A stretch of DNA of 64,000 nt from Acidobacteriaceae bacterium TAA 166 (GCA_000421065.1 ATWD01000001.1:3402001-3466000), one strand, 5' to 3'; shown: positions 10,282 to 19,494, counted from the stretch's first letter. Made by a program: numbers and translations. The notes: generated from the sequence alone by a model not told the origin.

Positions 10282-11851
10282 TCAGGGTGCCACGGCACCT
10301 TTGGGAGCCGGACGATCCCAGAAGCTTTGCGTCCCGTCGAAGCTCGCGTCATGAACAGGATAGCGGTTATAGAACATGTGACTGTACCGGAGTGGTTGTC
10401 CCTGAACTGGAGATCCAATATTGATCGCTAAATGCTCGGGGATTCGGTCCAGAATAGCGTAGATGGAATTCTTTTGATCGTCTTTACCCGAGAGGACGAT
10501 GCGGTCGGCGGTAGGTCGCTCATAATGCCATATCAGCTTTATAGCCGGTTTTTCTTTTTTCGAGTTCGATGCAGCTTTTGTGGGGCGCCGCGCAATGCTG
10601 TTCTCGCCAGCTTGGAGGTCATTCTTATCTTCAAGATTGAACAGGTGCTTGTTTTCGTCGAGGGTATAGAAGAAATAACGTCGGCCGCCAGCGAATCCGG
10701 CGAGCTCATACTTTTTGTCTATCTCTCGGAACATAGAGCTCTGGTTGTCCAGCCGAATAGGCCACGGATGGTTCACCTTGTAGGTGAGCGTAGAGTAGTT
10801 TTCAAAGACAACATCATGCCAGCGAATAGGGGCAAGCGGGGAGTAGGGAAGTTCCTTACCGTTGAGGCGGAATTCGCTTACGTTGTAGATCCCGCGAGCC
10901 TCTGTGAGGCCGGGGGAGCGGGGTTCCTTGCTGCGGTTGGTGTCGTAGAAACCTTTATAGGTATCGAAGAAGTAGAGCGGCACCAACGCGAGGATAGCGA
11001 CTGCCCTGATCCCGTAGTAGCTGTAGCGAGCCCAGTTGTATTCGAAAACTGGGTAATACGTGTAGGGAACGACGTCCTTCTTTTGAATCAGTAACTGCCA
11101 GAGCTATTTGGTGTAAGGGGTGAAGAGAAAACCGGACAGGATCAGGATCTCACCACTGACGACATGCACACCGCCGTCATAGGCAAAGTTTCCATGAACG
11201 ACGTTGTAGATGACGATCATGTTGAAGAGGGCGCCGATGGCAACCGTAGAACGGGACAGCATCAGCGTGCCCGCTAGCACTTCCATCACGCTCCAAAATA
11301 CCTCGTACCATGTCACGATGCGCACAGCCTGCCAGTAGAGTCGATACGGGGCATGTTCGCCGAAGAGAGTGTGTGTGCAAATTAGAAATTGAGGGGAACG
11401 GCATCTGCATTGGGAATATTTTGTAGTAGCCGTACTCCATGGTGAGAAAGGCCACCCAGTAACGCACCGCCAGGCGGAGCCAATAGCTCAGCTTGTTGTA
11501 CTCCTTACGCGGACTGTTGCGCGCAAACCAAGTCCATATTGACGCGCCTAAAAGGGCGATAGCCGCAGCGATTCCCCACGATGTGAAGCTGCCGATGCCC
11601 CATCGACTGCTCTCGTTGCGCAGGGTGATGTAATTGAAGCCTAGCCCCATTCCAACGGAGTAAATCTCTTTGAGCGAGTGGAGGCCCGTAATGCGTTTCC
11701 ACCATTCAAGCCGGACCGGTGCCAATAACTGAATGATAAAGAAAAATGCAAAACGAAATCCTATGCGCTCCCATGAAGTCCACTCGGGAAGTGCATTCTT
11801 ATCCGTGGATGCCGCGATTACGGGGCTTTCAAGAATCGGCGTTACTGTCAT
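10282..11851 (-). pseudogene. DoxX-family membrane protein, frameshift plus amber codon
   Basis: From the ATG at 11851 the frame encodes a membrane protein with several hydrophobic segments up to MPFPSISNLH. There a CA/CT-rich run (about 11372-11382) shifts the frame. A missing CA unit restores a 524-codon gene. The next frame continues as GEHAPYRLYWQAVRIVTWYE to FTPYTK, meets an in-frame TAG at 11104-11106, and then continues as LWQLLIQKKDVVPYTYYPV into the soluble C-terminal domain ending at 10282. That is at least two independent lesions. DoxX proteins are small integral-membrane redox-associated proteins; long versions with this C-terminal domain occur in Bacteroidota and Acidobacteriota, function unknown. 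Confidence 0.78.
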
Positions 11852-11869
11852 AATTATCTCCCGAAGCGG

Positions 11870-12515
11870 TCAATAGAGGGTAAGCGGCTCGCGCCGTCCT
11901 TCGTTCAGCAGGTAAGTCTTATTGACCTTCTCCAGCGTGGCGTGCAGCATATTGCCATGTTCGTCTCTTCCATCCAGTACGATCTGGCGGCCATCCGCAC
12001 TCCGTTGATAGGTTAGCGTCATGGCCGCACCGGGATCATTCCTGCCGGAGAGATGAAGAATGTGATCGTCAAAGGTGTAGCTGAAGAAATGCCGACCGCC
12101 GTTGCCTGCCACTTCGTAATCTCGAATATTATTGCTATCCAGATTGGGGCGCGCTACTTGCAGAACCAAAGGTTGGTTGCTTCGAATGCTGAGCGTGTTC
12201 CATCGCTCAAAGACGACGTTTTGCCAGCGAGCCGGGTCGACGATGGAGTAAGCGATGATGTTGCCGTTCACCGAGAACTCCTTCACGTCATAGACTCCTT
12301 CTGCTGACGCAAGACCTGCCACTCCGCTCGACGGCCAGTCGAGGTGCCGGTAACTCGCATATGTTGTGGCCGCGTAAATCAAAAAGAACGCAATCACAAA
12401 CGCGCGGACCGCAAGCCGGAGGTTACGTTGTGGATGCTCGCTAAGCCGTGAATAGAAGCGGTCAGCCTTGGCTGCACGCCGCAGAATGAGGAGGTTAGAC
12501 AAGCGGGGTGCGTCG
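11870..12515 (-). pseudogene. C-terminal fragment of a second DoxX-family protein
   Basis: About 210 codons are open here and parallel the C-terminal domain of the neighbouring DoxX gene: GVYDVKEFSVNG against GIYNVSEFRLNG, WQNVVFERWNTLSIRSNQP against WHDVVFENYSTLTYKVNHP, and GRHFFSYTFDD against GRRYFFYTLDE. The N-terminus (RLSNLLILRRAA plus one hydrophobic segment, AVRAFVIAFFLIYAATTYA) corresponds to the middle of a long DoxX protein, so its membrane half is missing. It is replaced upstream by a piece of a transporter gene. The two copies are diverged tandem paralogues, not a recent duplication. A TTG could start translation, but no ribosome-binding site is obvious. Confidence 0.65.
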
Positions 12516-12529
12516 TTCGCCAGGATGAT

Positions 12530-12594
12530 GTGAGCTCATGCCCCATATCCGAGAAGAGGCTAAGCATGCCAATGGCGAGCACGTTGCGAGTCAA
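12530..12594 (-). pseudogene. 5' fragment of an MFS transporter
   Basis: Roughly 22 codons read LTRNVLAIGMLSLFSDMGHE, the typical first helix of one MFS permease group (R-N-V, then SLF-D-GHE). The homology then ends abruptly and the frame runs into the DoxX fragment. It is a joint between two unrelated genes left by a deletion. The assignment rests on one short motif. Confidence 0.5.
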
Positions 12595-12676
12595 CCATCT
12601 TCTCTAGGTATTAGACCCTTTTTGCAGTTATCCCGTTTGGTTCACATTCCCTGCCTTACAAGCGAAGACTTGCCGA

Positions 12677-12943
12677 TCAAGCTGTAGGAGCGTCGGACGT
12701 ATACCGGATCACTTGAACGTTTGAAGTGGCAACAAGACCTTCCATCAGCATCTCGTCGAGTTGTGGAAGAAGGCGTTCTACAGCTTCATCCCGATCAATG
12801 ATGCTCACCATTACCGGTGCATCTTGGTGAACGGCCAGATGCGAAGCTTATGGATCTCCGCACTCATGCCGAAGCCTTCAAGTCCACGATAGACCGTGGC
12901 TCCCGCAATACTTACCTCCTGACACCTCTCAATGATCGCTTTA
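12677..12943 (-). pseudogene. DUF190-family protein remnant
   Basis: The minus strand reads PVYKAIIERCQEVSIAGATVYRG, then LEGFGMSAEIHKLRIWPFTK, and, after a one-base deletion, DAPVMVSIIDRDEAVERLLPQLDEML to a TGA at 12677-12679. This is the DUF190 (ferredoxin-like, CrcB-associated) fold in correct order. The 5' end is lost; upstream sequence belongs to a potassium-channel remnant on the other strand. DUF190 genes are frequent companions of fluoride exporters, which fits the fluoride riboswitch 600 bases away. The gene is dead. Confidence 0.7.
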
Positions 12944-13501
12944 TAGACTGGGAGCACTGGGCAGCCGATCTCGTCGAAACGCACTCCGCCTATCCGATGT
13001 TGGCGTTTTATCGCTCTCAGCATGAGAACCAGTCTTGGCTGGCGACTCTCGCAGTGGTGATGGATGTGACGACTCTTTTGTTGGCAGCCGGCCCCGACGA
13101 GATGCTTCTGGCGTCGAGCGGAGCATTTCTGGCTGCCCGGAGGGTTCTTGGAAGAGATATGCATCTCTCTGGCTGTCGATCCTCTGCCGCAAGCCTCAGT
13201 CGTTGAGCGGGTTTCGGAGCAGGATCGTGAGGAGATCATCGAAATCCTTAAGCCGACAAACTGGGAGGGATTCGAATGAAGACTCGGGATCGAGGCAACG
13301 GGGCATCTCGTGGCGACCTATGAGTCGAGGCTTCAAGCGCTCTCGGGCTATTTCCTTCTCCCGCTCCCGAACTTTCTGCCGCACGGAGATGATCGGACTA
13401 ATGCTTTAAACACTGATGTTAGAGTGCGGTTGGTGCAGCGCCTGATTCGGAGTGCGGTGGATACGCGGGAGCAGGACAGCCGCAACCATTTACTAAATTG
13501 A
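12944..13501 (+). pseudogene. C-terminal remnant of a potassium-channel-like membrane protein
   Basis: The plus strand reads WEHWAADLVETHSAYPML and FYRSQHENQSWLATLAVVMD. This pattern is typical of the cytoplasmic end of a two-pore-domain-like potassium channel family found beside ion exporters. A frameshift at about 13150 and a TGA at 13277-13279 interrupt it, after which the frame reads on to the TGA at 13499-13501. The pore and N-terminus are missing. It is truncated head-to-head against the DUF190 remnant, suggesting one deletion removed both 5' ends. Confidence 0.5.
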
Positions 13502-13542
13502 CGTGCAATTCTTATCACTGCTATCGTTTAGGTATAACCAAA

Positions 13543-13612
13543 AGGCGATGGGGTTCGCCTTGACGCTCAGCCACAGGCTGATGCTGATGACTCCTACATC
13601 CTGTAGGAGGTT
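13543..13612 (+). promoter_or_regulatory. Fluoride (crcB-motif) riboswitch
   Basis: The sequence follows the fluoride riboswitch consensus: a GGCGATGGGGTTCGCC stem-loop, a CTCAGCC/GGCTGA stem, then the invariant TGATGACTCCTAC. Immediately after it lies ATCCT and then GTAGGAGG, whose GTAGGAG (13603-13609) is the exact complement of CTCCTAC (13591-13597). GTAGGAGG contains the Shine-Dalgarno sequence of the next gene. So in the fluoride-free state the ribosome-binding site can be hidden by the aptamer's own conserved strand, and fluoride binding should release it. Control of translation initiation is inferred; the aptamer match itself is strong. Confidence 0.92.
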
Positions 13613-13614
13613 CT

Positions 13615-15405
13615 TTGCCCGAAATTTCCTTACGTAAATCTCTGAATGAACAGTTCCACCTCTTCGTGGAGCTGATTCGATGGGTTCCCGTCGCCAGTCT
13701 CGTCGGCATCATGGCAGGAACGGCTTCCGCGGTTCTGCTCGCCTCACTGACATTCGCCACTGATTCCCGCGAGAAACACATCTGGGTGATCATCTTTCTC
13801 GCTCCGGCCGGTTGGGCAGTCGGGTTGATGTACAAGTACTTCGGAAAGTCGGTCGAAGGCGGAAATAATCTGATCCTTGAGCAGGTACACAATCCTCAAG
13901 AAACCATCCCGGTCAGAATGACGCCCCTCATCCTGATTGGAACGTTTATGAGCCATTTCTTTGGTGGCTCCGCCGGTCGAGAAGGCACCGCTATCCAGAC
14001 CGGCGCCTCTCTCGCGGATCAGTTGGCTAAGCCGTTTCGCATGTCTCCTGAGGATCGTCGTATCCTTCTCATGGCTGGCATCAGCGCAGGCTTTGCGTCG
14101 GTCTTTGGGACGCCTCTCGCCGGAGCAATCTTCGGCATCGAAGTCCTTGCCATTGGCAAGCTAAGCTATGACGCTATAGCACCCTGCTTTCTCGCCGCGT
14201 TTATGGGTGATCTGGTGACACATCGCTGGGCGGATTACGTCCCGGGCGTTCACCACACTATCTATCGCGTAGTGGAAGTGCCACTGCTCAGCGTACCCAC
14301 GATCTTCTATGCCGGTGTCGCAGGCATCGCTTTCGGCTTGATCGGAATGGCCTTCGCCAAGGTCACGCACATGGTATCCCATGTTGCAAGACACTTCATC
14401 GCTCGCTCGGAATTGCGACCGGTGGTTGGTGGAGCGTTGGTGACGACCGCAGTTTTCGCGATCAGAACCACAAAGTACATCGGTCTGGGCGTTCCGACCA
14501 TCGTTGCGGCCTTCCACACCAAACTCCCGACATACGACTTCGCGGCGAAGTTTCTATTCACATCGGTGACGCTTGGCACAGGCTTCAAGGGCGGCGAAGT
14601 GACGCCGTTGTTCTTCATCGGCTCGACACTTGGAAATGCACTGTCACGCATCATTCCGCTACCTCCATCGCTACTGGCCGGAATGGGTTTTGTCGCCGTG
14701 TTCGCAGGAGCAGCCAACACGCCAATTGCTTCTACCCTGATGGCCATCGAACTGTTCGGTGCCGAAGCTGGCGCGTACGCCGGAATCGCCTGTGTTGTGA
14801 GCTACCTCTTCTCAGGCCACGCCGGTATCTACAACGCACAACGTGTAGGCAAGAGCAAACACATTGCTTCAGCCGCAGAAGAGGGTATGTCTCTCGCCCT
14901 TGTGGCGAAGATGCGGGAACATCCGCAGGAAGATTTCGTGAACGACCTGAACGTCTATGGCTATATGGAAGGGAGCGACATGGATCACCTAAGCGTATTG
15001 CGTCTTTATTTCTCGGCTTCCGAGATGCGTCGAGCTGACGCATGGTGGAAGCGCTTTGCTCCTCAGAGCCTCGGCAGTTACCTACTGCATCAGGCCAAGG
15101 AACATGGCATTGAACAGGCGCTTCTGCATCGCGTCATCGGCGGCTATTTGAAGAACCAGGATCTTGCGCTGGATACCGGCGAGATTCCGAATGCCCGTCT
15201 GCCTCAATGCCTTGAACTGGTGGGAGACGAAGAGGATCTTCAATCCTTCCTCAAACACAACCGCGACCATCTGGATAAAGTCCGTTCGGTCTTCCTCCGT
15301 GGCGAAGAAGCCAAGATGGAGGCTGAGATCGAACGTAAGGAACTGGAAGAAGCTCTTCACATCGAATACGATCCCCAGTTCACGGCGTCCGATGAGGATA
15401 GGTGA
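13615..15405 (+). CDS. CLC-F type fluoride/proton antiporter with DUF190-like C-terminal domain
   Basis: This 596-residue protein has a complete CLC membrane domain (about residues 20-420) with the gating motif GREGT (121-125). The chloride-selectivity motif GSGIP is replaced by GNNLI (83-87), as in fluoride-selective CLC-F antiporters. Residues about 445-575 form a soluble domain (VLRLYFSASEMRRADAWWKRF, then LHRVIGGYL and LPQCLELVGDEEDLQSFLKHN) whose pattern follows DUF190. It begins with TTG four bases after the riboswitch-controlled AGGAGG. The protein should export cytoplasmic fluoride in exchange for protons. Fluoride selectivity follows from riboswitch control plus the GNNLI motif; the role of the C-terminal domain is unknown. 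No lesions. Confidence 0.9.
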   Translation: MPEISLRKSLNEQFHLFVELIRWVPVASLVGIMAGTASAVLLASLTFATDSREKHIWVIIFLAPAGWAVGLMYKYFGKSVEGGNNLILEQVHNPQETIPVRMTPLILIGTFMSHFFGGSAGREGTAIQTGASLADQLAKPFRMSPEDRRILLMAGISAGFASVFGTPLAGAIFGIEVLAIGKLSYDAIAPCFLAAFMGDLVTHRWADYVPGVHHTIYRVVEVPLLSVPTIFYAGVAGIAFGLIGMAFAKVTHMVSHVARHFIARSELRPVVGGALVTTAVFAIRTTKYIGLGVPTIVAAFHTKLPTYDFAAKFLFTSVTLGTGFKGGEVTPLFFIGSTLGNALSRIIPLPPSLLAGMGFVAVFAGAANTPIASTLMAIELFGAEAGAYAGIACVVSYLFSGHAGIYNAQRVGKSKHIASAAEEGMSLALVAKMREHPQEDFVNDLNVYGYMEGSDMDHLSVLRLYFSASEMRRADAWWKRFAPQSLGSYLLHQAKEHGIEQALLHRVIGGYLKNQDLALDTGEIPNARLPQCLELVGDEEDLQSFLKHNRDHLDKVRSVFLRGEEAKMEAEIERKELEEALHIEYDPQFTASDEDR

Positions 15406-15537
15406 TGACATTCCCGATGAGCTTCGACCATCGAATACTTCCGGACATACGGTAGTCTCCCAAGGGCGGCACGAAGACTGCGATACTGAACGGAATTTTC
15501 TTTCTGGTGGGAATTATCGGGACTCCAATCTGCGTTC

Positions 15538-16128
15538 ATGAATGGCAACGTCATCACGGCAGTTTTCTGGATAACTGCTATAGACCTATTCGCATGCTTT
15601 CTAGTCGCGAGCATCACTGAGCCATTCTTCAGAGCACTAGGAGACGCTGGAAGAAATCCAATCCGCAACGAGGACACAAGTGGTGAATGGTTTCAAGGTC
15701 ACTCCCGCTCTCTTCTTTGTAGGCCCCTCGGCGGCTTGATCTGTATATTGGCATGGTTCCAAACGTCCAACGCGTCCTGGCTTTTCGGGGTGGCTGCTGG
15801 GGCTTCCTTCCTCACCTGGAGCATCACGGACGCCGTTCTCGCCACAAGGCGCGACGTGCGAGAGTGGCGAAAGGCCAAAGCTTTCGAGGGTATCCCTGCT
15901 GAGCTCTACGTGACCAGGAAGAAGGAACCACTAGCCTCTAGGCCCCTCCGGCAGAATGGCTATTCTCGAGCTGGCGTTATGGGGCTTCCGTTCTGCCTCA
16001 TTGAATGGTTCTGGAAACACGAACTCGTGTTTCTCGTAGGGGCAGGGTTCTTCGCGGGTATTTTGTTCCCGAGCATATTCGCACGATGGAAGCGGAACCG
16101 TAACCATCCGGTTGAACGAGTTACTTGA
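15538..16128 (+). CDS. Hypothetical membrane protein
   Basis: I do not recognise this 196-residue frame. It has about three to four hydrophobic segments (VITAVFWITAIDLFACFLVAS, LLCRPLGGLICILAWF, FGVAAGASFLTWS, and ELVFLVGAGFFAGILFPSIF near the end) and a basic C-terminus, so it is probably an inner-membrane protein. An alternative frame just upstream (LNGIFFLVGIIGTPICVHEW) also looks membrane-like, which hints that the true N-terminus may be frameshifted away. Nothing links it to fluoride handling beyond position. Confidence 0.45.
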   Translation: MNGNVITAVFWITAIDLFACFLVASITEPFFRALGDAGRNPIRNEDTSGEWFQGHSRSLLCRPLGGLICILAWFQTSNASWLFGVAAGASFLTWSITDAVLATRRDVREWRKAKAFEGIPAELYVTRKKEPLASRPLRQNGYSRAGVMGLPFCLIEWFWKHELVFLVGAGFFAGILFPSIFARWKRNRNHPVERVT

Positions 16129-16297
16129 GGGTTGTAGGTTGGGACTTCTACTTCCCCGCAGCGCAGCGTTACGCAGGCAAACAGAGTGAGAACATCGTTC
16201 CCACTCTGTCTTGGACGATTGACTCAACGCATGCCGACGAAGATAAAAGCTTGCGACTTAATTCGTTTCGGTTTAGATGTCAAGTGGTTTGTGGCTG

Positions 16298-16572
16298 TTA
16301 TTGATCAGTAATGCACCTTTCGCTGGCACTCCGGACAAGCCGTATGTACTTGGAGAGAGTTCCGCGCGATGCTTCGTAGGATGGCATGCTCCAACTCGCG
16401 CGTCGTTTTTCCAAATCCTCATCACTGAGAGCGACGGACAATTCATCCTCTCAGCATTGATAGTGACTTTGTCGTCATCCTGGATGAACGCGATGGGGCC
16501 ACCGACCTGAGCCTCCGGCGTGACGTGTCCAACGATAAAGCCATGTGATCCACCCGAGAACCCTCGCCACTG
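16298..16572 (-). pseudogene. ilvD: 3' fragment of dihydroxy-acid dehydratase (ilvD)
   Basis: The minus strand encodes [21 protein letters not shown] and [14 protein letters not shown], the highly conserved C-terminal motif of IlvD. After a small frameshift it continues [18 protein letters not shown] and [14 protein letters not shown] to a TAA at 16298-16300. That is the true C-terminus of the enzyme of branched-chain amino-acid synthesis. Everything upstream (about 480 residues, including the iron-sulfur ligands) is missing. It abuts a plus-strand DndB-like fragment. A functional ilvD must lie elsewhere. Confidence 0.8.
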
Positions 16573-16642
16573 GGGATGCAATGTCGCCTGCCGACACATC
16601 CTACCCTCATGGCTATAGAGCTTTCGCAAATGCAACACGGAC

Positions 16643-17188
16643 TTGCTTCCTGACCATCTCGCGGATGAATTTCGCAAACAGCGGCAGATACCCAGTTTCG
16701 ATAGTCTTGAGGAAGCGTACGCCAGTGTTTCAGCGTCCTGGGATAAGCTGATCAAGGCTGTTGATCCATGGAGAGAATTGATGAGGCCTGATGCGACGGT
16801 TGAGAATTACCGAATTCCGGCAGGCGGTCACATTCTTGTGAGGCCGATCGGGATCACCGCTTTTGCTGAAGCTATTTCGGCCGATCTCCCATCACTGACC
16901 ATTAAGCATGTTAAGACGGTTGTTTCCAAGTTTTCTGATGTCAGTGAATCTCCTTGGAGCGGTGTGTTGTGGAATTCGACTACGAAAAAAATGAACGTAA
17001 CGATGGCCGCCGAGAAGCTATCGAGACGGCCGTGGCGGTACTTACTTGGTCTTGACGAGGACAAGTCAACGCTCACACACGACTGGCGCGCAATGGTCGA
17101 ACCCGGAAATGATGCCAGACCACTAAGCTCCCCGCTCCGCCAAAGGCAACATAGCGTGCCGTCAGGTTTGTACCAAGCAACAATTTGA
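16643..17188 (+). pseudogene. Possible DndB/DGQHR-like C-terminal fragment
   Basis: About 180 codons are open ([21 protein letters not shown], then HILVRPIGITAFAEAI). A tryptophan-rich segment ending in PW followed by a helical region resembles the C-terminal part of DGQHR-domain proteins (DndB group, DNA phosphorothioation or related phage defence). No DGQHR motif is present, as the 5' part is missing, and the frame is closed by TAG just upstream. The last 40 residues may be unrelated. I am not certain of the family. Confidence 0.3.
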
Positions 17189-17273
17189 CCCCGACCCTGC
17201 GTGATCTCGCTCCGCCGCTGCGTCCTGGGCGGTAATCAGTGGGTTATAAACGTGTGAAAAACAGCTATGTGAA

Positions 17274-18150
17274 TCACGGCAATCCATACCAGATGGATCG
17301 TCCGGCACCGTACCGGATTAGTAGGCCCTTTTCCACCAACGAAGCGAAGGTCGCTTTCAGCGTGTTCGGGCTTGCGCCGTACTCGCGTACGATGTCGCGC
17401 GTCGTGACGCGCCCCTGATCGCGCACTAATCGAGGATCTTGACGGCGAGTTCCGGCAGCGCCGCGAGCGCGTTCTTTTCACGCTCGACCTTCACGGCCAG
17501 GCGACGCTTTTGCTGCTGCAATGCGCGCATAAAGAAAAGCAGCCACGGCTGCCAGTTCGGCGCATCGGTTAGGACGGTGGTTTGCGTCTGGCGTAGGGCC
17601 AGGTAATAGCTTTCCTTGCTGTTCTCGATGATGCTCTCGAGCGATGAATACGGCGCATAGGCATATCCGGCCTGCAACAGCAGCAGGGTGGTCAGGACAC
17701 GGCTGAGGCGTCCGTTCCCATCCTGAAAGGGATGGATTGCCAGGAATACGACGATGAATACGGCGATGATCAGCAGCGGATGCAGGCGGCGCAGCTCGCG
17801 CGCCTCATTCAGCCACGCGACAAGCTCCGTCATGCGCTGAGGCATATCGAATGGGGTTGCCGTCTCGAACACGATGCCGATCATCTTACCGTCGGCATCG
17901 AAGGCACCGCACATCATTGCGGAGTGTTTTGTATCCGCCACGGTTACGCTCGTCCTTGTCGCTGTAGGCGAGCAGGTCGGCGGTGAAGCTGCTTGATGAG
18001 GTTTTCGGTGACCAGAATATCCGACCAACTCCTAAAGACGGTCTCCATCACATCGGCGTAGCCGGTGACTTCCTGCTCGTCGCGTGTGCCGAACCGCTTG
18101 ATTTCCAGATTACCGAGCAGGCCGAATATTACCGGATTACACCTGATTAG
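17274..18150 (-). pseudogene. Fic-family protein, multiply frameshifted
   Basis: The core HPFQDGNGRLSRVLTTLLLL matches the Fic active-site motif HxFxxGNGR. The N-terminal part (FGLLGNLEIKRFGTRDEQEV, ILVTENLIKQLH) and middle (DLLAYSDKDERNRGGYKTL) are spread over three frames, explained by two extra bases. The C-terminal winged helix (GRVTTRDIVREYGASPNTL, ending at TGA 17274-17276) is put out of frame by one missing base after VKILD. Fic enzymes AMPylate or otherwise modify proteins; the HTH-bearing group regulates its own operon. At least three frameshifts make this a clear pseudogene. The 5' end runs into the fragment at 18137-18250. Confidence 0.8.
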
Positions 18151-18250
18151 GCATATATGCCAACGCCATATAAGGTGGGTTATCAATTTTGAGGTAGAGG
18201 TTGACCGGAATCCTCCGGCCAGTTTTGAGAATGTCGAGGATGGTATGCAT
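18137..18250 (-). pseudogene. 5' fragment of a small plasmid-type protein (DUF6908-like)
   Basis: This 37-codon frame starts with an ATG overlapping the stop of the ArdC remnant (TAATG) and reads HTILDILKTGRRIPVNLYLK and IDNPPYM. It resembles the start of small proteins encoded after ArdC on mobile elements. The homology ends after about 28 residues, where Fic sequence begins. Translational coupling to ArdC is visible; the name is tentative. Confidence 0.35.
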
Positions 18251-19087
18251 TAGGCCACCTCCGCAAGTTCCGCCGCTATGTGAACGGATGGCTGCAACGC
18301 GGTGACGTTGGCCGTGTCTTCTTCTTCCTCTTCCGCAGACGTGGTGCCTAGGATTGAATCCATGGCTCTTTGAGCGTTCGCAGCGGCATGACAATGAAGC
18401 GGTTATCTTCTTCCAGCTTCGAAATCCAGTTCTGGATATATATGGCAATGGTGTTGCGGTCGGTGTGCTCGTTGGCAATCTCCGCGATGGCGCAAAGAAA
18501 GGCCGCGCCCATCTCGGCCGCAAGTTCCTCTTTGTTGTAAAGCTCATCTCCGAAGTGAGCGCCAACGTGCGGTTGAGGCGGCTCTCATGGCCGGTGCTGT
18601 GGACCAGTTCGTGAAACAGGGTGCTATAGTAGTGGGGCGCATCCACGAAGCGGGAGCGGACGGGCATGTGGACGGAATCCGTGTTTGGCCGATAGTAAGC
18701 GCGGCACGCTGTCGCACTGGTCAGATGAAGGGCGGGGCGGCTCTTCCATCCGGTAACGATGGCTTCGCAGGTTTCGTCTGCGTCGATTTCCGGGGGGGGC
18801 GGTAGGCTGCTCGATGATCTGCGGAAGCTTAGTCCATCGCACTGTTCTACATTTAAAACGGTGTAATAGCAAAGAACAAAGGGGCGCGGTCGTCCGTTTC
18901 GCGGTTGCTTTCGTCTTCCTTCATGCGGTCGCGTAGCTGTTTGTAGAAAACAATCTGCGTCCCTTTTTCGCTCTTGCGGACAATGCATTTTAGCTCCTGT
19001 GCCTGCTTGAACGTAAGCCAGAATAGGGAGTTGTACGGGCAGGACCAAAGTAGAAATACGTTGATGCCGCGATATGGTTTCCAGGTT
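18250..19087 (-). pseudogene. ArdC-like antirestriction/zincin metalloprotease remnant
   Basis: The order of pieces follows ArdC proteins: WKPYRGINVFLLW, FWLTFKQAQELKCIVRKSEKG, and an LFFAIT stretch broken by TAA. The zincin part follows (HMPVRSRFVDAPHYYSTLFHE, with metal motif HELVHSTGH) and a C-terminus AQRAMDSILGTT with acidic tail, ending at 18250. Three reading frames are needed. The N-terminal single-strand DNA-binding domain is missing. ArdC protects incoming plasmid DNA from restriction, which fits former residence on a conjugative element. It is truncated head-to-head against the XRE gene. Confidence 0.75.
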
Positions 19088-19494
19088 CGGAAGTTTCTCT
19101 TCCGTGGAAACGCTGGAAATGAAGGTCAAGGCGGAGAGGAGATTTGGCAGGCGCTGGTACAGCATATCGAATGGCACGGTTTGACTCAGGCGCATTTGGT
19201 GACAATGCTCAAGGTCCACCAGTCGGACGTGAGCAATCTTCTTCATGGGGAAAATCTCGCGCATCAGCATCACCAAACTGATTCAGGTTTGCGGGTCGGC
19301 TCTATCTGGATGCTCGCCTTACTGTGACGTCTCCAAAGTCGGCCAAAACGATCCTCTCGCTGGGGGGCCGCCGCGAAGGTGGGCAGGAGCAAAACTGCAT
19401 TGGTATCAGCATGAGCAAATGGCTATGGGGACGTATAGCATCCATTCGTGGCTTCGGCTCCGGCAGCAATGGCCCTGGAACGGCTATGAGTTGA
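19088..19494 (+). pseudogene. XRE-family helix-turn-helix regulator, frameshifted
   Basis: The pieces FGSFSSVETLEMKVKAE, EIWQALVQHIEWHGLTQAHLV and VHQSDVSNLLHG form a Cro/XRE helix-turn-helix. They continue as KISRISITKLIQ in the next frame and AGRLYLDARLTVTSP in the third. One extra G in GGGG (19247-19250) explains the second shift. The gene resembles small antitoxin-type regulators that end shortly after this motif; here the frame runs on to TGA 19492-19494. The start is lost at the junction with ArdC. Confidence 0.7.

Noticed and set aside
18137..19276. A long open frame of 379 codons on the minus strand
   Set aside because: Only its middle (zincin motif region) matches ArdC; both ends are other frames of ArdC and the antisense of the XRE gene. 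It is described as an ArdC pseudogene instead.
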